64,000 nucleotides of DNA from JASHPR01 sp963739645 (GTDB lineage Bacteria > Actinomycetota > Actinomycetes > Streptosporangiales > Streptosporangiaceae), in the NCBI GenBank assembly GCA_963739645.1, contig CAVUBM010000015.1:124001-188000 (forward strand), written 5' to 3'. This document shows positions 8,365-17,643 of the stretch, in pieces (position 1 is the first letter of the stretch; the number at the start of each line of letters is the position of its first letter). Position numbers and translations under genes: made by a program. The notes under the pieces are model-generated. The model did no database searches. It was given only the letters and a program-made list of their open reading frames with translations, and was not told the DNA's origin.

Positions 8365-9261
8365 ATGACCGCCGTCCTGGAGACCAGCGGGCTCGGCAAG
8401 CGGTACGGCCGCCGCTGGGCGCTGTCGGACTGCACGCTGTCGATCCCGCCCGGGCACGTCGTCGGGCTGGTCGGCCCGAACGGGGCCGGCAAGACGACGC
8501 TGCTGCATCTCGCCGTCGGCCTGCTCGCGCCGACCTGCGGGCACGATCGAGGTGCTCGGCGGCCGGCCCGCCGCCGAGCCCGGCGCAGCTGGCCAGGGTC
8601 GGCTTCGTCGCCCAGGACACACCCACCTACGCGGGCCTGTCCGTCGCCGACCACCTGCGCCTCGGCGCGCACCTCAACCCCGGCTGGGACGCGCGAGCTG
8701 GCGCAGCGGCCGGATCGAGCAGCTCGGCCTCGACCCGGCCCAGCGGGCCGGGAAGCTGTCCGGCGGGCAGCGCGCCCAGCTCGCCCTGACGCTGGCCATC
8801 GCCAAGCGGCCCGAGCTGCTGATCCTGGACGAGCCGGTCGCCAGCCTCGACCCGCTGGCCCGCCGCGAGTTCCTGCAGGACCTGATGGAGGTCGTCGCCG
8901 AGCAGCGAGGTCAGCGTCGTGCTGTCCTCGCACCTGGTCGCCGACCTCGAGCGGGTCTGCGACTACCTGGTCGTGCTGACCGCCGCCCGGGTGCAGCTCG
9001 CCGGCGAGGTCGAGGAGCTGCTCGCCGCCCACCACCGGCTCACCGGGCCCCGCCGCGACCCGGCCGCCCTGCCCGGCGCAGCTGGAGGTGATCTAGGCCA
9101 GCCACACCGACCGGCAGACCACGCTGCTGGTCCGCACCGACGACCCGATCCACGACCCGGCCTGGACCGTCGCGCAGGTCGGCCTGGAAGACCTGGTCCT
9201 GGCCTACATGGGCCAGGCCGCCACCGTCGCGCCGCCGCCGTCCCGTACTGGAGGTACAGCG
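8365..9261 (+). pseudogene. ABC transporter ATP-binding protein, frameshifted and with an in-frame TAG
   Basis: The conceptual protein shows Walker A 'GLVGPNGAGKTTLLHL', the Q-loop region 'VGFVAQDTPTYAGLS', signature 'GKLSGGQRAQLALTLAIA', Walker B 'LLILDEP' and the H-loop 'VLSSHLVADLERV'. Five or more shifts are needed, near 8540, 8580, 8695, 8725, 8910 and 9070, each compatible with one extra base. After the last, an in-frame TAG at 9094-9096 sits where family members have a Glu before 'ASHTDRQ'. The reading frame then continues into the permease start. It is the second gene of the GntR operon and would energise the downstream permease. Confidence 0.8.
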
Positions 9262-10317
9262 ATGATCTGGCTCACCTGGCGCCAGTTCCGCACCCAGGCC
9301 TGGGCGGCCCTGCGCCGCCCTGGCCGTGCTCGCGATCGTCCTCGCGATCACCGGCCCGCACCTGGCCAGCCTGTACGACACCAGCGGGATCGCCACCTGC
9401 CAGGCCCACGGCGACTGCGGGACGCTGGTCGCCAGCTTTCATGGCCGAGCTGACAGGGCACGACGTCGTCCTCTACCTCCTCGGCGTCGCGGTGCTGTAC
9501 GTCGTGCCCGCCCTCATCGGCATCTTCTGGGGCGCGCCGCTGGTCGCCCGCGAGCTGGAGACCGGCACCTTCCGGCTGGCCTGGAACCAGAGCGTCACCC
9601 GCACCCGCTGGCTCGCGGTCAAGCTCGGCCTGATCGGCCTGGCCAGCATGGCCGCCGCCGGGCTGTTCAGCCTCATGGTGACCTGGTGGTCCAGCCCCAT
9701 CGACCAGGCCAACGGGCTCGACGCGAGCCGGAACGGATCGAGAGCCTCAACCGGTTCTCGCCGCTGCTGTTCGGCGCGCGCGGCATCGTCCCGCTCGGCT
9801 ACGCCGCGTTCGCCTTCGCCCTCGGCGTCACCGCCGGGGTGCTCATCCGCCGCACCGTGCCGGCCATGGCCGTCACCCTCGCCGTCTTCGCCGTCAGTCC
9901 AGGTCGTCATGCCGAATGTGGATCCGGCCGCACCTGATCGCGCCGGCGCGCCGGACGTCACCGTGGCACTCACATCCGCAGCTCATCGACGAGCTGATCT
10001 GTCCGACAGAACGGTCACATGACCGTCGATCGGGGCCGTGAAGATGCCTGGCGCCTGGATGCTCTCGAACCAGACCATCACCGCGGCCGGCCACGCCTTC
10101 ACCGGCCCGGCCACCGCAGGCCTGCCAGAGCGCACGGCATCATTCCAGGCCTGCCAGGCCTCGATCGCCCGGCTGCACCTCCGGCAGCTGGTGACCTATC
10201 AGCCGGCCAGCCGCTACTGGGCCTTCCAGTGGTACGAGACCGGCGATCTTCCTCGCTGCCTCGCCGTCGCGCTGGCCGGCTTCTGCTCTGGTGGGTCCGC
10301 CGCCGCGGCTCGCCTGA
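9262..10317 (+). pseudogene. ABC transporter permease, frameshifted
   Basis: ATG 9262 follows GGAGGT and begins MIWLTWRQFRTQAW, the usual start of this permease type. Pieces in several frames include 'VVLYLLGVAVLYVVPALIGIFWGAPLVARELETGTFRLAWNQSVTRTRW' (about residues 75-123), 'SPLLFGARGIVPLGYAAFAFALGVTAGVLIRRT', and near the end 'ARLHLRQLVTYQPASRYWAFQWYE' followed by a last hydrophobic segment. About six membrane segments are recoverable. The end is not certain because of several late shifts; TGA 10315-10317 is the best candidate. It completes the GntR-ATPase-permease operon. Confidence 0.7.
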
Positions 10318-10340
10318 CCGGGCGAGCCTGCGGCCGGCCG

Positions 10341-11686
10341 TTACCTGGCCAGGGCGCCCATCGGGTCCCAGGCGGGCAGCACGATCGGCTCGGTGTCGAG
10401 CGCCTCCTGCAGCTCCTCGGGGAGGGCGCTCGCGGCGCGCGGCGATCTCGAAGACGTACTCGTCGAACCACGAGTCGTTCATCGTGTAGAAGCCGTCCTT
10501 GCCCCGGTCGGTGCCCCAGCTGTTCTCCACCCGCCACCGGCGCGGGACGCCGTCGAGCACGTCCACGCCGGTGAACAGCATGGCGTGGGTCATCAGGGAC
10601 TCGCGGAACAGGAGCCGGTCGGCCTTGTCCAGGGTGAAGTCGGTGTCGTAGACCGACGGCAGGTCGTAGCAGGTTGGCGTCCCACACGCCGTAGTCGTTG
10701 CTCATCATCTTGGCCACGTCGCAGCCGAACCAGACCGGCTCGCCGCCCTGCAGGGTCCGCGCGGCGATGCTCCTTGATCAGCGACATGTCGACGTTGAGG
10801 TAGGTGACCGGCGGCGCGCCCGAGCACGTTGCCGAGGTACTCGACGGTGAACGTCCGGCCGGTCGGGCTCGACGCGCGCGGGTCGTGCACGAGGCAGACG
10901 TAGTCGTCGAGCGGCAGCTCCACGTACTTGGCGGCGAACTCCTGCGGGGTGAGCATCGCCGTCGCGGTGGAACTCCTTGTCCTTGTCGGTCCACTGCCAG
11001 TCGAACCGCTCCGGCGGCGTGCCGAGGTGGATGCACAGCACGCGGTAGACGACGCGCAGCACCTCGGCCTTCTCGGCCCGCGCCGCGTCCTGCACCCCGG
11101 CGCGTGAGCCTCGCGCAGCGACTTGGCGCCCTGGCGCAGCAGGTTGCGCAGCACCGAGTTCATCCGGCCGGTGTTGGACGAGCTCTGCGTCTCCGGCATG
11201 ACCGACTTCGGCACCAGGCCGTGCTTGTCGACGATGGCGACGAACATGTTCCACTGGCCGCCGTCGTCGGCCACGCGAGTCCAGCAGGTGGGCGACGGTG
11301 CGGTCGTCGACGTCGCGGTCGGCGGTCTCGATGATCGCCTCGAGGAAGTAGTTGGCTCGCTCGATCTTGTCCCAGAACATCGCGTAGTTCTGGGAGAACT
11401 CGAAGTCCTTGAGCCCCATCTTCTTCATGGCGCCGACCCGCAGCAGGTTGAGCCCGGCGAACAGCCAGCACCGGCCGCTGTGCTCCTGGTTGGTGACCTT
11501 CCAGTCGTCGAGCAGCGTGGACTGCGAGTGGTCGGTGCTGTTGACGATCTCCCGGTTGATGGCAACGTCGTCGACGGAGACCCGGGTCACGGCGTTCTGC
11601 GCGAGCCGGTAGGCCGGGTTGGCGGAGAAGTCCTTGCGCAGCAGTTCCAGGTCTTCCGCGGCGAGCGTCCCATTCATTCCTGGCAT
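10341..11686 (-). pseudogene. pepC: C1B cysteine peptidase (aminopeptidase C / bleomycin hydrolase type), frameshifted
   Basis: The first 130 residues are intact and include the active-site region 'VTNQEHSGRCWLFAGLNLLR' with the catalytic Gln and Cys. Later frames give 'DDGGQWNMFVAIVDKHGLVP', 'FDWQWTDKDKEFHRD', 'PQEFAAKYVELPLDDYVCLV', 'LTHAMLF'-type 'LMTHAMLFTGVDVLDGVPRRW' (catalytic His) and 'VENSWGTDRGKDGFYTM' (catalytic Asn), and the C-terminus 'LPAWDPMGALAR'. At least six shifts separate them. All catalytic residues are preserved, which argues for recent decay or sequence error rather than old loss. Cytosolic aminopeptidase by family. Confidence 0.85.
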
Positions 11687-11997
11687 ATCCCATCTCTCGG
11701 CTACCTGCGGCGATACCCCTCCAACCTACCAGCGGGGCGGCGTCGCGCCAGGGCCTGGAACCCGGCGGCGCCGCCGTGGGAGCCCAGCCGGCACCTGCGG
11801 TCCTGGCCCGGAGAATCACCGGCCAGAAACCGGCCAGAAGGTTGTCCTAAACACCGTCCCCGGGAGTCTTAAAGAGGGAACGCCCGCACCGCCGCCCGTG
11901 GCGCGGGCCGGGAACATCCGCGGCTGGCGTCGCCGCCGCCGGAACGGGGACCGTCCGCGTCGTCCACCTGCGACGCGGTAGGGGAGGGGACACGAAC
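11687..11997 (+). other. Divergent intergenic region between peptidase and lipoprotein genes
   Basis: About 310 bases with no convincing gene. It must hold the promoters for both divergent genes. An AT-richer patch around 11845-11875 (GTTGTCCTAAACACC... GTCTTAAAGAGG) is the likeliest promoter region for the lipoprotein gene, and AGGGGAGGGGA just before 11998 is its ribosome binding site. Confidence 0.4.
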
Positions 11998-12590
11998 ATG
12001 GCTCAGGCATCAACCCGCGCTTCTGTGGCGATCGCCGCGATGGGAATCGCCGCGATCGCCGGCTGCTCCAGCACCACGCAGGCCACGTCGAGCGCGGCCG
12101 CCACGTCCACCGCTACCACCTCCCCGGTGACCGTGGCGTCGCCCACCACGGGGCCCACTACCACGGGGCCCACCACCGGGCCGACCACCGGACCGACCAC
12201 ACCGCCGTCGTCCCCGCACTCCCGCCCCGCCGCGGTCCCCACCCTGGGCCAGCTCGCCGGCACCATCGCCCACGGCCAGGGCTTCGGGCAGGTCAAGCCG
12301 ACCAAGATCTTCAACGGCGGTGACCCCACCGGGCTGGTCACGCACGTCACCTGGTCGTCCTGGGGCGCTGCCCAGGCTCAGGCCACCGGCACCAGCGAGT
12401 ACGTCGGGCCGAACCAGTCGGTCGCAGCCGGCCGCCGGAGACCGCCACCGTGGTCGCGTTCGATCTGGGCCACTGCGGCGGCAAGCTCATGTACCAGGCC
12501 GTCGAGTGGTACTTCCCCCAGCACCGCCAGTCCTTTAACCCACACCATTACGAGAACATCTGCACTGGCAGTTACGTCCCGAACCAGTAG
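11998..12590 (+). pseudogene. Thr/Pro-rich lipoprotein, frameshifted near 12422-12440
   Basis: The start MAQASTRASVAIAAMGIAAIAGCSS is a lipoprotein signal with lipobox IAGC. A low-complexity linker of TTGPTTGP units (about residues 40-72) leads to a globular part 'LGQLAGTIAHGQGFGQVKPTKIFNGGDPTGLVTHVTWSSWG'. The frame is lost near 12422; two single extra bases would restore 'NQSVQPAAETATVVAFDLGHCGG' and a C-terminus ending 'NICTGSYVPNQ' at TAG 12588-12590. The conserved-looking end with paired cysteines shows the open frame running on to 12660 is not the native one. Family unknown. Confidence 0.7.
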
Positions 12591-12616
12591 CAGGCCGAGT
12601 CGGCCAGGATGGGGCG

Positions 12617-13129
12617 ATGGACATCGCCCTGTCCGCGCCGTCCCCGGCCGATGCCGATGAGTTCATCGCGGCCGTGGTCGAAAGCCGCTCGCTGCACCAG
12701 CCCTGGCTCGACCCGCCGGACTCGCCGGGACGGTTTGCGGCCTATCTGGTGCGTGCGGCGCGCGAGGACCATGCCGCGTTCCTGATCCGGCACACCGGCT
12801 GCGGCGGCCTCATCGGCTGGGCGAACGTCAGCAACATCGTTCGCGGGGCGTTCCAGTCCGGCTACCTGGGCTACGGCGCGTTTGCCTCCCACGCCGGGCG
12901 CGGCCTGATGACCGCTGGCCTGCGGGCCGTGCTGGGCGCGGTGTTCGGCGAGCTCGGCCTGCACCGGGTGGAGGCCAACGTCCAGCCGGGCAACGCCCGG
13001 TCGCTCCGTGTGATGCGGCGCCTCGGGTTCGAGAAGGAGGGCTTCTCCCGCCGGTACTTGAAGGTGTACGGCGACTGGCGGGATCACGAGCGCTGGGCCC
13101 TGATCGCCGAGAACTGGCCCCCGGGCTAG
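12617..13129 (+). CDS. GNAT acetyltransferase, RimJ/RimL type
   Basis: 170 residues: 'MDIALSAPSPADADEFIAAV' N-terminus, a central beta-strand pair 'GGLIGWANVSNIVRGAFQSGYLGYGAFASHAGRGLMTAGL', the acetyl-CoA loop (GRGLMT), and the closing 'LHRVEANVQPGNARSLRVMRRLGFEKEGFSRRYL', typical of RimJ/RimL enzymes that acetylate protein N-termini or small amines. The substrate is unknown. Its TAG stop overlaps the TAG stop of the convergent sigma gene through a shared CTAG at 13126-13129. Confidence 0.9.
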   Translation: MDIALSAPSPADADEFIAAVVESRSLHQPWLDPPDSPGRFAAYLVRAAREDHAAFLIRHTGCGGLIGWANVSNIVRGAFQSGYLGYGAFASHAGRGLMTAGLRAVLGAVFGELGLHRVEANVQPGNARSLRVMRRLGFEKEGFSRRYLKVYGDWRDHERWALIAENWPPG

Positions 13130-14348
13130 CCAGCCAGCGCGTCCCGGCGGCGCTGCAGGAAGGCCCGCTCGGCGGCGTTCCCGGCCAGCTCGATGGCGGC
13201 CTCGTAGGCCAGCGCCGCGTCCTCGTCCCGGCCCAGCCGCCGCAGCAGGTCGGCCCGGATGGCGTGGAACAGGTGGTAGCGCTCGAGCGGCAGGTCATCG
13301 AGCACGCCGAGGGCGGCGAGCGGGCCGTCGACCTCGGCCACGGCCACGGCCCGGTTGCAGCGCGACCACCGGGCTCGGCGCGACCGTCAGCAGCTGGTCG
13401 TAGAGCACCAGGATCTGCCGCCAGTCGGTGTCCGCGGCGGTCGCCGCGTCACTGTGCACGGCGTTGATGGCCGCCTGGATCTGATACGGTCCCGGCTGGT
13501 CCCGCCGCAGGCAGGCCCGGACGATGGCCTGGCCCTCGGCGATCAGACCGGCGTCCCACCGTTCGCGTTCCTGATCTGCCAGGAGTACCAGGTCGTCGTC
13601 CGGCCCGGTCCGGGCGGCACGGCGGGACTCGGTCAGCAGCAGCAGCGCGAGCAGCCCCATCACCTCGGGCTCGTCCGGCATCAGCTCGGCCAGCACCCGG
13701 GCCAGCCGGATCGCTTCCGCGCACAGGTCCTCGCGGACCAGCTGATCGCCGGAGCTGGCCGCGTACCCCTCGTTGAAGATCAGGTAGATGACCGCCAGCA
13801 CCGCCCGCCGCCGGTCCGGCAGCTCGGCTTCGCGACGGCACCCGGTACGGGATCCGCGCGGCGCGGATCTTGCCCTTGGCCCGGACCAGCCGCTGGGCCA
13901 TGGTCGGCTCCGGCACCAGGAACGCGTGCGCGATCTCCGCGGTGCTCAGCCCGCCGAGCAGCCGCAGCGTGAGCGCCACCTGAGCGCTCTGCGCGAGCGC
14001 CGGGTGGCAGCAGGTGAAGATCAGCCGCAGCCGGTCGTCGCTCACGGCCGCCGCCTCGGCCGGCTCGTCCTGCGCGTGCAGCAGCTGGGCCTGCGCGTGC
14101 CGGTCGTCGCGGGACGCCTCGCGGCGCAGCCGGTCGATCGCGCGGTTCCGGGCCGTGGTGATGATCCAGCCGGCCGGGCTGGGCGGCAGGCCAGCCGACG
14201 GCCACCGCGCGGCCGCGACGGTGAACGCGTCCTGGACCGACTCCTCGGCGATGTCGATGTCGCCGAACACCCGGACCAGGACCGCCACCGCGCGGCCGTA
14301 CTCCGCACGGAACACCCGCTCGATCTCGCTCGCGTCAACACCCGGCAC
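13126..14348 (-). pseudogene. Second ECF42-type sigma factor, two frameshifts
   Basis: The first half is intact: 'VFGDIDIAEESVQDAFTVAAARW' (region 2), 'PAGWIITTARNRAIDRLRRE', 'DDRLRLIFTCCHPALAQSAQ' and region 4 'LSTAEIAHAFLVPEPTMAQRLV'. The frame changes near 13830 to give 'LAVIYLIFNEGYAASSGDQL' and again near 13360 to give the TPR-like C-terminus 'AAERAFLQRRRDALAG'. Both shifts have the sense of one extra base. Start GTG 14348 lies 7 bases after the DGPF gene stop. Same gene architecture as the pair at 6.1-7.7 kb, so the two are paralogous modules. Confidence 0.85.
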
Positions 14349-14355
14349 CGCAGCG

Positions 14356-14712
14356 TCAGTCCTCGGCTTCCTCTTGGAACGGCCGGACCTCGACCGGGCC
14401 GGCGCAGGCCCGGCTGGCCCGGGCCGCCAGGGCCAGCGCGGCGTCCAGGTCCGGTGCCTTGATCACCCAGAACCCGCCGATGTGCTCCTTGCCCTCCGCG
14501 AACGGCCCGTCGGTCATCATGACCTCGCCGCCCTCGGCCCGGACCACGGTCGCGGTGCTCGGCGGGTGCAGGCCGCCCGCGAACACCCAGGACCCCTCGG
14601 CCTGGACCTCGGCGTTGAACGCCGCCACGTCCTGGTACATCTGCTTGATCGCGCCGGGCGGCGGGAGCTCGGCGCCCGCCACGGAATGCACGCTGAGCAG
14701 GTACTGCTTCAT
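14356..14712 (-). CDS. YciI/DGPF-domain protein, partner of the second ECF42 sigma gene
   Basis: 118 residues starting MKQYLLSVHSVAG with the signature 'GGEVMMTDGPFAEGKEHIGGFWVIKAPDLDAALALAARAS' and ending 'GPVEVRPFQEE'. It differs strongly from the copy at 7.4 kb, so the duplication is not recent. The gene order DGPF then sigma is that expected for ECF42 systems. A GAGGAGAACC ribosome binding site precedes ATG 14712. Confidence 0.9.
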   Translation of the reverse strand: MKQYLLSVHSVAGAELPPPGAIKQMYQDVAAFNAEVQAEGSWVFAGGLHPPSTATVVRAEGGEVMMTDGPFAEGKEHIGGFWVIKAPDLDAALALAARASRACAGPVEVRPFQEEAED

Positions 14713-14738
14713 CGGGTTCTCCTCTCCGGTGGCCGGGC

Positions 14739-15311
14739 TCAGCTGGCGGCGGGGGCCTGCGCCGGGGCGGGATGAAAGGTGAGCAGCTGGACGCCGGTGC
14801 CCACCGTCTTCGCCTCGCTCAGCGCCAGCGAGGCCGGGTCGGGCATGGTGTCAGGGAACATGCGCTTGCCGCCGCCCAGGATGATCGGGAAGACCATAAT
14901 CCGGTACTCGTCCACCAGGTTGTGCTGGACCAGCGTATGCACCAGCTGGCTGCTGCCCTCGACCAGCAGGTCGCCGCCGGGTTCGGCCCGGAGCTTGGCC
15001 AGCTCGGCCGCGACGTCGCCCCGGATCACCGTGGTGGGCCCCCAGGTGGCGTCCGCGTCGGCCAGCGTGGCCGAGACCACGTACTTGGGAATGCTGTTCA
15101 TCCTCTTGCCGAAGTCGTCGGTGCCCATGCCCGGCCAGGCCTGCGCGAACCCCTGGTAGGTGACGCGGCCGAGCAGCAGCGCCTCGCTGGCGAACAGCTC
15201 GTCGTACTTGAATGTGTCCCCCTCCGGCCCGCGGTCGAACTGGAACGTCCACCGGGGCTCCTCCATCACGCCGTCCAGCGACACGAACTCGGTCACCACG
15301 ATCCTGCTCAT
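14739..15311 (-). CDS. RibD C-terminal / dihydrofolate reductase-like protein
   Basis: 190 residues: 'MSRIVVTEFVSLDGVMEEPRW' N-terminus, 'LLLGRVTYQGFAQAWPG', 'KYVVSATLADADATWGPTTVI', 'GGDLLVEGSSQLVHTLVQHNLVDEYRIMVFPIILGGGKRMF' and 'VGTGVQLLTF'. This is the common bacterial DHFR-like family related to the RibD reductase domain, presumed NADPH-dependent, with no proven substrate. It lies 26 bases upstream of the DGPF gene on the same strand, suggesting a DHFR-DGPF-sigma operon. A second relative sits at 38.9 kb. Confidence 0.88.
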   Translation of the reverse strand: MSRIVVTEFVSLDGVMEEPRWTFQFDRGPEGDTFKYDELFASEALLLGRVTYQGFAQAWPGMGTDDFGKRMNSIPKYVVSATLADADATWGPTTVIRGDVAAELAKLRAEPGGDLLVEGSSQLVHTLVQHNLVDEYRIMVFPIILGGGKRMFPDTMPDPASLALSEAKTVGTGVQLLTFHPAPAQAPAAS

Positions 15312-15447
15312 TGCTTTCCTCCCGTCTTGTTGGCCGCCCGCGCCGGGCTGCTTCTCACTCCCCACACGAACGGTCCGGGCCCGGATCGACACCCCCGGCG
15401 AAATCTTTTCCCGGCACCGCGCCCGCGCTGCCGTAAGGTCTGGTCGG

Positions 15448-15858
15448 GTGAGCCCGCCTTTTGACAGCATGCGGCTGCCCGCCGCCCCCGATGCGGTCGC
15501 CCCCGACGGTTCGGCGGTGCGGGTGCTGCTGCGCCTGGCCGGCGGCAGCATGGCCCACTTCCAGCTGGCCGCCGGGCAGGTTTCCCGCGCGGTGGCGCAC
15601 CGCCGCGTGGACGAGATCTGGTACATCCTGCACGGCCACGGCGAGATGTGGCGCGGTCAGGACGGCCGCCAGGAGACCGTGCCGCTGGACCCGGGCACGT
15701 GCCTGTCCATCCCGGCCGGCACCCGCTTCCAGTTCCGGTCCGCGGGCCCCGGCCCGCTCGCCGCGGTCGCCGTGACCATGCCGCCCTGGCCCGGCGACGA
15801 CGAGGCCTACCAGGTCAGCGGCGCCTGGCCCGCAGGCTCCCGGCCAGCACCAGGCTGA
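15448..15858 (+). CDS. Cupin-domain protein
   Basis: 136 residues forming one cupin barrel: motif 1 region 'VSRAVAHRRVDEIWYILHGHGEMWRG' and motif 2 region 'LDPGTCLSIPAGTRFQF'. The first motif keeps H, E and a second H (HRRVDEIWYILHGHGE), so metal binding is possible. The role is unknown. GTG 15448 is chosen because TAAGGT at 15434-15439 could serve as a -10 box for a leaderless transcript; the alternative is the ATG of 'MRLPAAP' a few codons later. Confidence 0.75.
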   Translation: MSPPFDSMRLPAAPDAVAPDGSAVRVLLRLAGGSMAHFQLAAGQVSRAVAHRRVDEIWYILHGHGEMWRGQDGRQETVPLDPGTCLSIPAGTRFQFRSAGPGPLAAVAVTMPPWPGDDEAYQVSGAWPAGSRPAPG

Positions 15859-15991
15859 ATCCGGCCAAGTTCCGTTACGCACCATCCGCCGGCCGGTCAG
15901 GGCCGGCCGGGCGGATGTCCGCGGCGGCGCGGCTCCCGCCGGCATCCGGCGCTGGCCCGCGCGGGGCAGCGCGGCCCGTTAGCATGGCGCG

Positions 15992-16693
15992 GTGCGGGTG
16001 ATGCTGGCCAGCGACCCCGGCTCACCCGGCTGGCCGAACGAGGACTTCGTCTGCGCCGGGCCGGGCGTGGCCGTGCTCCTGGACGGCGCGACCACCGTGC
16101 CCCGGCACGCGGACACCGGGTGCGAGCACGGCGTCGCCTGGTACGCCCGCGCGCTCGGCACCGCCCTGCTGGCCGCGGCTGCCGCCGAGCCGCGGCAGCC
16201 GCTGGCCGGGGCCCTGGCCGAGGCGATCGCCCAGGTGCGTGACCAGCACAAGGACACCTGTGATCTCACCCACCCGGCGACCCCGGCGGCCACCGTCACC
16301 ACGGTGCGCGCCGAGCCCGGCGGCATCGCCTACCTGGCCCTGTCCGATTCCAGCATCGCCGCCGACTTCGGCGACGGCCGCCCGCCGCTGATCCTGACCG
16401 ACCGGCACCGGGCCGCCCGCGCCCGCCCTGACGCCGCCGCCGACGCGGCCACCGGCACGATCCCGCGGGCCGGCCTGCGCGGCGTCGCCCTGCTCAGCGA
16501 CGGCGCCACCCGCATCACCGACCTGTATCAGCTGCTGCCCTGGCCCGCCGTCATCGACGTCATCAGGGACCACGGCCCCGGCAGGCTCATCCGCCAGGTC
16601 CGCGCGGCCGAGGCCGGCGACCCGGACGGCAAGCGCTGGCCCCGCGCCAAGCTGTCCGACGACGCCACCGCCCTCTACTGGCACCTCACCTAG
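15992..16693 (+). CDS. PP2C-like protein (predicted phosphatase fold)
   Basis: 233 residues: 'ASDPGSPGWPNEDFVCAGPGVAVLLDGATT' resembles the PP2C N-terminus (NEDF and the LDGAT version of the DG metal motif), 'GIAYLALSDSSIAADF' the central strand, 'GVALLSDGATRITDLY' the second aspartate motif and 'AKLSDDATALYWHL' the terminal DD motif. It may act on phosphoproteins or a small ligand; the sequence is divergent from SpoIIE and Stp types. GTG 15992 lies 6 bases after TAGCAT, suggesting a leaderless message. An in-frame ATG three codons later is possible. Confidence 0.75.
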   Translation: MRVMLASDPGSPGWPNEDFVCAGPGVAVLLDGATTVPRHADTGCEHGVAWYARALGTALLAAAAAEPRQPLAGALAEAIAQVRDQHKDTCDLTHPATPAATVTTVRAEPGGIAYLALSDSSIAADFGDGRPPLILTDRHRAARARPDAAADAATGTIPRAGLRGVALLSDGATRITDLYQLLPWPAVIDVIRDHGPGRLIRQVRAAEAGDPDGKRWPRAKLSDDATALYWHLT

Positions 16694-16819
16694 TGCGCTG
16701 TCCATGATCGTTGCCGGGCCGTTCTCGCTGCCGGGCTGGTTGGCGAGCCTGTTCAGGCCGGCGGCGCTGGCCCTGGAACGCTCTGAGTGAACGGGCTCGG
16801 CTGCTCGATGTGACCGGCA

Positions 16820-16825
16820 TAACGT
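16820..16825 (+). promoter_or_regulatory. Putative -10 box of a leaderless promoter (methyltransferase gene)
   Basis: TAACGT ends 6 bases before GTG 16832, the distance expected when transcription starts at the start codon. No ribosome binding site is seen before this GTG and no convincing -35 element is present. Confidence 0.4.
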
Positions 16826-16831
16826 GGCGAC

Positions 16832-17488
16832 GTGACCCATGCGGGTGCTGAGTTCTGGGATCGGTTCTTCCGGCAGCGGCGGGAATCTGGCCATGATCTC
16901 GATTGGGGTGGCTTGTGGACCGGGCCGTTCCTGGCCCCGCTTCGGGAACTGGGTGTACGCACCATCCTTGAGCTGGGGTGCGGAACAGGCAACGACGCGG
17001 CGCGGCTGGCTGATGAGGGTTATTCGGTCACGGCGATCGATCTGTCTGGCGAGGCCATTGAACAGGCGCGGGCCAGGTTCGGCTCGATGGTCAGCTTTGT
17101 GATGGCCGACATGACCCAGCGGCTTCCCTTCCCCGGCGGCGGCTTCGATGCGGTCATGTCCAACGTCGCCATGCACATGTTTCCTGACGGTGTGACCCGT
17201 GCGGTCTTCAGGGAGGTCAGGCGGCTTGTCCGCCCGGATGGGCTGTTCTTGTTTCACGTCAACGCGCTGGAGGACCGGCCGCTGCGCGCTCGCTGGCTGC
17301 CCGCGCGCGAGCTTGAGCCGGATTATGTGGCCGAGGAGTCGGGCCAGACGATGCACTTCTTCTCTGAGGCCTATCTGCGCGAGCTCCTCAGGGGATGGCG
17401 GGAGCTGCATCTGGTCTCGGTCCAGATCCCGCACCGCGAGACGGGTGAGCCGTTCAAGCACGTCTGGCGCGGCATAGCCCGCCGCTGA
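16832..17488 (+). CDS. Class I SAM-dependent methyltransferase
   Basis: 218 residues with the full Rossmann motif set: motif I 'ILELGCGTGNDAARLADEG', motif II acidic end 'VTAIDLSGEAIEQAR', 'FVMADMTQRLPFPGGGFDAVMSNVAMHMFPD' and 'VRRLVRPDGLFLFHVNALED'. This fits the methyltransferase type 11/25 group acting on small molecules. Substrate is unknown. It begins at GTG 16832 without a ribosome binding site. It stands alone between a PP2C-like gene and a long secreted protein. Confidence 0.9.
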   Translation: MTHAGAEFWDRFFRQRRESGHDLDWGGLWTGPFLAPLRELGVRTILELGCGTGNDAARLADEGYSVTAIDLSGEAIEQARARFGSMVSFVMADMTQRLPFPGGGFDAVMSNVAMHMFPDGVTRAVFREVRRLVRPDGLFLFHVNALEDRPLRARWLPARELEPDYVAEESGQTMHFFSEAYLRELLRGWRELHLVSVQIPHRETGEPFKHVWRGIARR

Positions 17489-17643
17489 ACCAGCGCAGAT
17501 GACCTCCATAATTAGACATTGCACCATTTCCGGCGCCCGATGTTTTAGCGGCGTAACGGTGTTGCAAAGTGGCGTTGCGCCGCGGGCATCTGCATACTGC
17601 ATTCCAGATCTATTTGATCATTAGCAATGGAGGCAGGATAACG

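Noticed and set aside
12005..12350. Repetitive minus-strand frame opposite the lipoprotein linker
   Set aside because: It is the complement of the ACC/CCG-rich Thr-Pro linker and has no independent start signal.
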